From: Lewinellaceae bacterium
GTDB taxonomy: Bacteria > Bacteroidota > Bacteroidia > Chitinophagales > Saprospiraceae
DNA: 64,000 nucleotides
Reading direction: 5' to 3'
NCBI GenBank assembly: GCA_020636005.1
Contig: JACJYR010000005.1
Span: 62,001-126,000, forward strand
The notes below the pieces were generated by a model. The model was given only the letters and a program-made list of their open reading frames with translations. It made no database searches and was not told the DNA's origin. Positions 59,160-64,000 of this stretch are shown one piece after another (positions within the stretch are counted from its first letter, which is position 1; every line of letters starts with the position of its first letter). Both the position numbers and the translations under genes were made by a program.

Positions 59160-60023
59160 ATGAAATCCTACCTTTCGCTCATCAAATTCAGCCACACAAT
59201 TTTTGCGATGCCTTTCGCCCTCCTCGGTTTTTTTCTTGCTGTAAACCAACCTGGGCAAAGGTTCGATATCAGGCTGTTTGGATTGGTCTTGCTTTGTATG
59301 GTCTTTGCAAGAAGCGCAGCGATGGCTTTCAACCGCTTCCTCGACCGTGATATTGATCTCAAAAACCCCCGGACAGCCGTCAGGGAGATACCCGCCGGGG
59401 TAATCAGTTCCCGCGCTGCGCTCCTGTTCGTTATTGCTTCATCGCTATTGTTTGTAATCGCCACCTGGTTTATCAACCCTATCTGTTTTTATCTCTCCCC
59501 AATTGCGTTGCTTATCATTTTGGGTTATAGTTATACCAAGCGTTTCACTCCTTTGTGCCATTTTATTTTAGGGCTCGGCCTGTCCCTTGCGCCAATCGGG
59601 GCCTACCTTGCAGTGACCGGTGAGTTTAATTTGATACCTGTCCTCTATTCGGCAGCCGTGCTGCTTTGGGTGTCGGGTTTCGATATTATTTATGCCCTGC
59701 AGGACGAGGAATTTGACAAATCTTTAAAGCTGCATTCCATGCCCGCATTCCTGGGAAAAAAAGGCGCCCTGAACCTATCCTCCCTGCTCCACCTACTTTG
59801 TGTAGCCATTATATTTTTTGCGGCCTGGTCGGTGAGCCATCACTTTCCGGCTTTAAGCTGGCTGAACTGGTTGGCAGCCACCATTTTTTCCGGACTGGTT
59901 TTCTACCAGCACACACTGGTCAAACCAAACGACCTCAGCCGGGTCAACCTTGCATTTTTCACCACGAACGGAATGGCAAGCCTGATTTTCGGAGGGTTGA
60001 TGATTTTGGACTTTTATGTTTGA
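59160..60023 (+). CDS. UbiA-family prenyltransferase (putative 4-hydroxybenzoate/MqnP type)
   Basis: 287 residues with eight or nine transmembrane segments. First Asp-rich motif NRFLDRDIDLKNPRTAVREI (about residues 58-77), second motif YALQDEEFDKSLKLHSMP (about 178-195). This branch is annotated as a putative 4-hydroxybenzoate polyprenyltransferase and, in menaquinone-only Bacteroidota using the futalosine route, is taken to be MqnP, which prenylates the naphthoate ring. No other quinone genes are in the window, so the exact acceptor cannot be fixed. Begins directly after the DUF1573 terminator. Confidence 0.88.
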   Translation: MKSYLSLIKFSHTIFAMPFALLGFFLAVNQPGQRFDIRLFGLVLLCMVFARSAAMAFNRFLDRDIDLKNPRTAVREIPAGVISSRAALLFVIASSLLFVIATWFINPICFYLSPIALLIILGYSYTKRFTPLCHFILGLGLSLAPIGAYLAVTGEFNLIPVLYSAAVLLWVSGFDIIYALQDEEFDKSLKLHSMPAFLGKKGALNLSSLLHLLCVAIIFFAAWSVSHHFPALSWLNWLAATIFSGLVFYQHTLVKPNDLSRVNLAFFTTNGMASLIFGGLMILDFYV

Positions 60024-60117
60024 AAAACAAGGAAAAACAAGTTGGTGAGAATAGGAAATGGCCCCGCCATGCAGCAGAGCCATCCCTTTTTTACCTGCAA
60101 AAATTAGAGACCGCCAA

Positions 60118-61050
60118 TTAGAGGTTCATGTTGTTGTACACATCAATCACCGATTTGACGGCAGTAGCGGATTCGTGCAGGAGGTTCATTTCTTCCTGGT
60201 TCAGTTTCACCTCGATAATTTGTTCGATGCCATTCTTGCCCAATTTCACCGGCACCCCGAGGAAAATATCTGACAGGCCATACTGGCCGTCCAGTTTGGC
60301 ACAAACCGGGAAAACCCTGTTCTCATCCTTCAGAATGGCTTCTACCATTTGAGCGGCTGCGGCACCTGGGGCATACCAGGCCGATGTGCCCATTAATTGG
60401 ACCAATTCGCCGCCGCCGGAGCGGGTGCGATCCACGATTTGGTTCAACGTTTCCTCATCAATCAACTCCGTAACAGGTATGCCGGCCACGGTCGTATAAC
60501 GCGGCAGCGGCACCATCGTGTCCCCGTGCCCGCCCATCAACAGCGCCTGGATGTCTTTGGGTGAAACATCGAGGGCAGTGGCCAGGAAAGCCCGGTAGCG
60601 CGCTGTATCCAGGATGCCTGCCATGCCAAAAACCTGCTCCGAAGGCAGGCCCGAACTGCGCCAACAGGCCAGGGTCATCACGTCGAGCGGGTTGGACACC
60701 ACAATGATGATTGGATTCGACGAGTGCTTCATGATGTTCTCTGTTACGGACTTCACGATGCGGGCATTGGTGGAGATCAGGTCGTCCCGGCTCATGCCGG
60801 GTTTCCTCGGCACACCGGCAGTGATGACGACGATGTCGCTGCCCGCCGTTTCTTTGTAGTCGTCGCTGCCCCTGAGGGACGTGCTGTAATAATCGATGGG
60901 TGCCTGTTGCCAGCTATCAAGGGCCTTCCCTTTGGCGAGGTTGCCGACGATGTCTATCAGCACTACTTCTTTGACGATGTCTTTGTGGGCCAGAACGTTG
61001 GCACAGGTGGCGCCCACATTCCCTGCACCGATGACGGTTACTTTGCTCAT
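60118..61050 (-). CDS. mdh: Malate dehydrogenase (LDH-like type)
   Basis: 310 residues. It converts malate to oxaloacetate with NAD in the TCA cycle. Rossmann motif VIGAGNVGATCANVLAHKDI at the N-terminus; the Asp after the second strand (VLIDIVGNLAKGKALD) indicates NAD. The substrate-binding Arg is in the GVPRKPGMSRDDLISTNARI loop, and the catalytic pair is Asp in GILDTARYRAFLA and His in MGGHGDTMVPLPRYTTVAG. This is the MDH branch of the LDH family usual in Bacteroidota. Monocistronic. Confidence 0.96.
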   Translation of the reverse strand: MSKVTVIGAGNVGATCANVLAHKDIVKEVVLIDIVGNLAKGKALDSWQQAPIDYYSTSLRGSDDYKETAGSDIVVITAGVPRKPGMSRDDLISTNARIVKSVTENIMKHSSNPIIIVVSNPLDVMTLACWRSSGLPSEQVFGMAGILDTARYRAFLATALDVSPKDIQALLMGGHGDTMVPLPRYTTVAGIPVTELIDEETLNQIVDRTRSGGGELVQLMGTSAWYAPGAAAAQMVEAILKDENRVFPVCAKLDGQYGLSDIFLGVPVKLGKNGIEQIIEVKLNQEEMNLLHESATAVKSVIDVYNNMNL

Positions 61051-61381
61051 TTTATGCTTTAAATATTACTCCCGAAATGGTTGGATTGACAGGCAAACGC
61101 TTGATTTTGCTTTGGTTTCGGATAGTTAGGGAAGCCAAAACCTGAAAAGCCAGCCATTAGCGGCATTGGGTTAACAATCTTTGTTTTCGCATCGGGTGCT
61201 TCCGGCTACGGTGAATGGGAAGCCCCCAATGGACGGCAAAAGTATGGATTTTCACCTTTTTTCAAACCCGTATTTGCAAGGCCAGGACATGGCATATTTT
61301 GTTTTTTGGATTATCTTTGCAAACCTCTCCCCACGAAGAATGTTCTTTTTTCAGTCAATCACCAATATTGCTACTTTCACC
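61051..61381. other. Divergent intergenic region with candidate promoter
   Basis: 331 bp between mdh and the M43 protease. TATCTTTG at 61312-61319 is an exact -7 match on the plus strand, 62 bp before the protease ATG. It lies inside the longer open frame and supports the shorter start. No other feature seen. Confidence 0.45.
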
Positions 61382-62923
61382 ATGAGAAACAATTCTATTT
61401 TTTTATTGCTGACATTCCTAACCTCTACCCTTTCATTACAACTTGCAGCCCAAAAACCCTGGTGTGGCATGAAACCCAGCGACGCTAAGGAAGTCATGCG
61501 CCAAATGGAAGAAAACCGGGTGGAAATGAGAAATTTCGTCTGGAACAGGGACGCCATTACCTACATCCCCGTCCGGTTTTACCTGGTGGCAAAGGACGAC
61601 GGCTCCAAAAGGCCCTCCGAGTTGGTAGCCCTGAAAGCATTGTGCGATTTGAACGAAAATTACACAGAACAGGATGTCCAGTTCTACCTGAAAGAGTTAA
61701 AACCTGTTAACAGCACTGAGATTAACGCTGATGTAATTAACGTGGATCCCAGTATAATTAAGACAACCTTGAACATTAGCTATAACGCACTGAACATCAT
61801 CATGGTGGAAGGTATCGGGGAAGAAGGCGTACTGGCCTACTATCAACCGCCGGCCACTGGCCAACTCAGAGCAGACTGGATAGTGGCACTGCGCTCTGAA
61901 ATTCAGAACGACTCCCGTGTTTTGACCCATGAAATGGGCCATTATTTGTCGCTGCCGCACCCCTTTTATGGTTGGGAAAGTACCCTGACCGGCTGGGATC
62001 CTGCCATCAACGGCAACCCGGTCGGTGCCCTGGCACCCGACAATGAAACGCTAAACGAAAAAGTGAATGGCTCTAATTGCCATGATGCAGGTGATAAAAT
62101 ATGTGACACGCCTGCCGATTATATGTTTCCGTATCCAGGCCCCGACCCCAACGATCCTACCAACACCCAGTGTTTCTACAACCTCAGCGCTAAAGATCCG
62201 AACGGCGTGCCCCTCCAGCCGGAGATGAAAAACTACATGAACTACGCCACCTGCACTGACTACTTTTTCACCGACGGCCAAAAAACAGAGATGCAGAACA
62301 GCCTGTTTTCTTCCTCCCGCAGCTACCTGAACCTCGGCCCGGTGCCCAATTTGACCCCAGTGACAAGTACCCCCACGCTCATAGCCCCGCTCGACTTTAC
62401 GGAGACTTATAATAATGTGAAATTTGAGTGGACGCCCGTTCCTGGCGCAGACCGCTATTGGCTGGAAATTACCCCCATTGGAGGAATCTCCCAAAGGATC
62501 ATTGTCCAGGACAACACTTATACAGCCTACAACCTCGAAGCCAACAAAAATTATTTCTGGAAGGTAAAAGGTTTCAATGAATATGCTACCTGTGCCGGCA
62601 CCTCTGCCCAGGAGTTGTTTAAAACAGGCGGTACGCTGTCCGATACCTTTGAAATACCGACGATAGACGACTGGGATGTGAGCCCCAACCCCGTGGGCAG
62701 CAACACTTCTTTTTTCGTGAACGTAAAATCCAACGGCGGCGTGGAAGCCAAAATAATGCTTTATACGATGACTGGTCAACTGGTGAATAGTGCAGCCAAA
62801 ACCTTTTTGCCAGGATATTCCTCCTTTGAAGTGCCGGTAAATGGCCTTGCAGTTGGCCTTTACCTGGTTGCCCTCCGTACGGACGAGGGCATTGAGACGA
62901 AACGGATCGCCATTGTAAAATAA
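61382..62923 (+). CDS. M43-like secreted metalloprotease with Fn3-like domain and T9SS tail
   Basis: 514 residues from the ATG at 61382 (MRNNSIFLLLTFLTSTLSLQ signal). Zinc motif VLTHEMGHYLSLPHPFYGWE keeps three His, but the usual Gly after HExxH (HxxGxxH) is Ser. The M43 markers GDKICDTPADYMF and the Met-turn KNYMNYATCTDYFFTDGQK are present. An Fn3-like domain (about 335-435, with FEWTPVPGADRYWLEITPIG) and a type A T9SS tail (DWDVSPNPVGSNTSFFVNV to KRIAIVK) follow. Pappalysin-like relatives digest extracellular proteins. The window also encodes a second secreted metalloprotease at 25644-28931. Confidence 0.9.
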   Translation: MRNNSIFLLLTFLTSTLSLQLAAQKPWCGMKPSDAKEVMRQMEENRVEMRNFVWNRDAITYIPVRFYLVAKDDGSKRPSELVALKALCDLNENYTEQDVQFYLKELKPVNSTEINADVINVDPSIIKTTLNISYNALNIIMVEGIGEEGVLAYYQPPATGQLRADWIVALRSEIQNDSRVLTHEMGHYLSLPHPFYGWESTLTGWDPAINGNPVGALAPDNETLNEKVNGSNCHDAGDKICDTPADYMFPYPGPDPNDPTNTQCFYNLSAKDPNGVPLQPEMKNYMNYATCTDYFFTDGQKTEMQNSLFSSSRSYLNLGPVPNLTPVTSTPTLIAPLDFTETYNNVKFEWTPVPGADRYWLEITPIGGISQRIIVQDNTYTAYNLEANKNYFWKVKGFNEYATCAGTSAQELFKTGGTLSDTFEIPTIDDWDVSPNPVGSNTSFFVNVKSNGGVEAKIMLYTMTGQLVNSAAKTFLPGYSSFEVPVNGLAVGLYLVALRTDEGIETKRIAIVK

Positions 62924-62947
62924 GTTGCAACAGGATTTTTATATTAA

Positions 62948-62983
62948 AAAACGGGGTGGCCGAATATTCGGCCACCCCGTTTT
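62948..62983. terminator. Bidirectional terminator, perfect 36-bp palindrome
   Basis: AAAACGGGGTGGCCGAAT joined directly to its exact complement. A on one side and T on the other make it work in both directions, and it lies between convergent genes. Confidence 0.9.
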
Positions 62984-63006
62984 GATTCCTGAAACATCAC
63001 AATCCA

Positions 63007-64000
63007 CTAGAAATACTTGAAATTGTGCCCACGGTCCAGGCGCTGCAATGTTTCATAAATCAGCTTGATGACGTTTTCCACATCCGACTTATGCGCCATT
63101 TCCACAGTGGTGTGCATGTAGCGCAAGGGCAAGGAAATCAGCGCCGATGGCACCCCACCATTGCTGTAGGCAAAAGCATCCGTATCGGTGCCGGTGGAAC
63201 GGGAAGCAGCTTCCCTTTGTACCGGAATGTTGTTCTTCTCTGCTGTATCAAGGATTATCTGGAGCAGCTTATTGTGAACGGCCGGGGCGTAGGTCACCGA
63301 AGGACCTTCCCCACATTTCACGTCCCCGTTTGTTTTCTTTTCGATCATCGGGGTGTAGGTATCGTGCGTCACGTCTGTGACAATGGCCACATTAGGCTTG
63401 ATGGTATCAGCGACCATCTGGGCGCCCCGAAGGCCGATTTCTTCCTGCACGGAATTCACCACATATAAGGAATAGGGCAACTTTATCTTGTTTTCTTTCA
63501 GCAGCCTGGCCACTTCGGCCACGCAGAAGCCGCCCATGCGGTTGTCGAGCGCCCGGCCTACCCAATACCGGTCGTTGAGGGTTATCAATTCATCCTCGTA
63601 GGTGATGACACAGCCAACATGGATGCCCATCGCCTGCACTTCCTTCTTGTCCTTGGCACCAACGTCAATAAAGATATTGTCGAGCTTGGGCGTTATCTTG
63701 TCTTCTCCTGAGCGGGTATGGATGGCCGGCCAGCCAAAAACACCTTTTACAATTCCCTTCGAAGTATGGATGTTGACCCGCTTGGAAGGGGCAATCTGGT
63801 GGTCGCTGCCGCCATTCCGGATGACGTGGATGAAACCTTCTTCGGTGATGAAATTGACAAACCAGGAAATCTCGTCTGCATGGCCTTCGATCACTACCCG
63901 GTAATCGGTGCCGGGATTGATAATGCCGTAGGCCGTGCCGTAGTTGTCGAGGTGCCACTCGTCCACGTAGGGCTTAATGTATTCCAGCCAAAGTTGCTGT
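63007..64000 (-). CDS. M42-family metallopeptidase, 5' end outside window
   Basis: About 331 residues visible; the frame stays open to the window edge (QQLWLEYIKPYVDEWHLDNY), so the GTG at 63966 is not the start. Two-metal site of M42 enzymes: IEGHADEISWFVNFI (His), VGRALDNRMGGFCVAEVARL (bridging Asp), VNSVQEEIGLRGAQMVAD (Glu-Glu), VAIVTDVTHDTYTP (Asp) and LPLRYMHTTVEMAHKSDVE (His). The family contains tetrahedral or ball-shaped cytoplasmic aminopeptidases, sometimes mislabelled endoglucanases. It converges on the M43 gene, with the palindrome between them. Confidence 0.92.
   Translation of the reverse strand, partial: QQLWLEYIKPYVDEWHLDNYGTAYGIINPGTDYRVVIEGHADEISWFVNFITEEGFIHVIRNGGSDHQIAPSKRVNIHTSKGIVKGVFGWPAIHTRSGEDKITPKLDNIFIDVGAKDKKEVQAMGIHVGCVITYEDELITLNDRYWVGRALDNRMGGFCVAEVARLLKENKIKLPYSLYVVNSVQEEIGLRGAQMVADTIKPNVAIVTDVTHDTYTPMIEKKTNGDVKCGEGPSVTYAPAVHNKLLQIILDTAEKNNIPVQREAASRSTGTDTDAFAYSNGGVPSALISLPLRYMHTTVEMAHKSDVENVIKLIYETLQRLDRGHNFKYF

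Overview
The window reads as a chromosomal segment of a Bacteroidota bacterium, most likely from the Saprospiraceae/Chitinophagia side. The reasons are secreted proteins with type IX secretion (T9SS) type A tails, SprB, GEVED and thrombospondin type 3 repeats, a GH97 glycosidase, DUF4249 and DUF1573 lipoproteins, a malate dehydrogenase of the LDH-like type, and the Bacteroidota -7 promoter element TAnnTTTG upstream of several genes and tRNAs. No species can be named from the sequence alone.

Layout. (1) 1-4353: C-terminal 1450 residues of a large SprB-repeat surface adhesin. (2) 4430-5055: a frameshifted, 5'-truncated DUF3987 pseudogene. (3) 5304-19965: an AT-rich integrative element of about 14.6 kb in the 3' half of a tRNA-Pro(GGG) gene, bounded by perfect 48-bp direct repeats. 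It carries an IntDOT-like integrase, an HTH protein, a two-gene SMC/Rad50-like ATPase module cut short by an ISL3 element (itself carrying a perfect IS903-type element with a 9-bp target duplication), ParA plus a ribbon-helix-helix protein with a cluster of dyads, a secreted TPR protein and a lipoprotein, a second tyrosine recombinase, a RusA-like resolvase, a 52-residue lysine-rich protein and a ParE-type toxin-antitoxin pair. No relaxase or conjugation gene was seen. (4) 19919-20311: tRNA-Pro(GGG), tRNA-Val(CAC) and tRNA-Val(GAC), all on the minus strand. (5) 20515-29947: M28 peptidase, DUF4249 lipoprotein, a glycosyltransferase, a secreted GEVED metalloprotease and a MepA-like membrane protein. 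(6) 30002-38778: a minus-strand surface-polysaccharide operon (Wzz/kinase-like protein, flippase, methyltransferase, glycosyltransferase, 2OG oxygenase, a 41-residue membrane protein, O-antigen ligase/polymerase). (7) 39509-48998: a T9SS protein and a roughly 2850-residue calcium-binding-repeat protein that share an N-terminal module. The giant also shares its C-terminal module with the adhesin at the left edge. (8) 49594-64000: tRNA-Lys(TTT), a secreted esterase, aroC, a peroxiredoxin-like protein, GH97, pepT, two lipoproteins, a UbiA-type prenyltransferase, mdh, an M43 metalloprotease and a partial M42 peptidase.

How it fits together. The chromosomal part is dominated by export and surface functions: T9SS cargo enzymes, two giant surface proteins and the polysaccharide locus. 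The mobile part is an island with its own maintenance genes (ParA/RHH, toxin-antitoxin) and one apparently inactivated candidate defence module. A second theme is a family of intergenic hairpins built from short repeats of about 7 bp. Their sequence differs from locus to locus but the architecture is the same.
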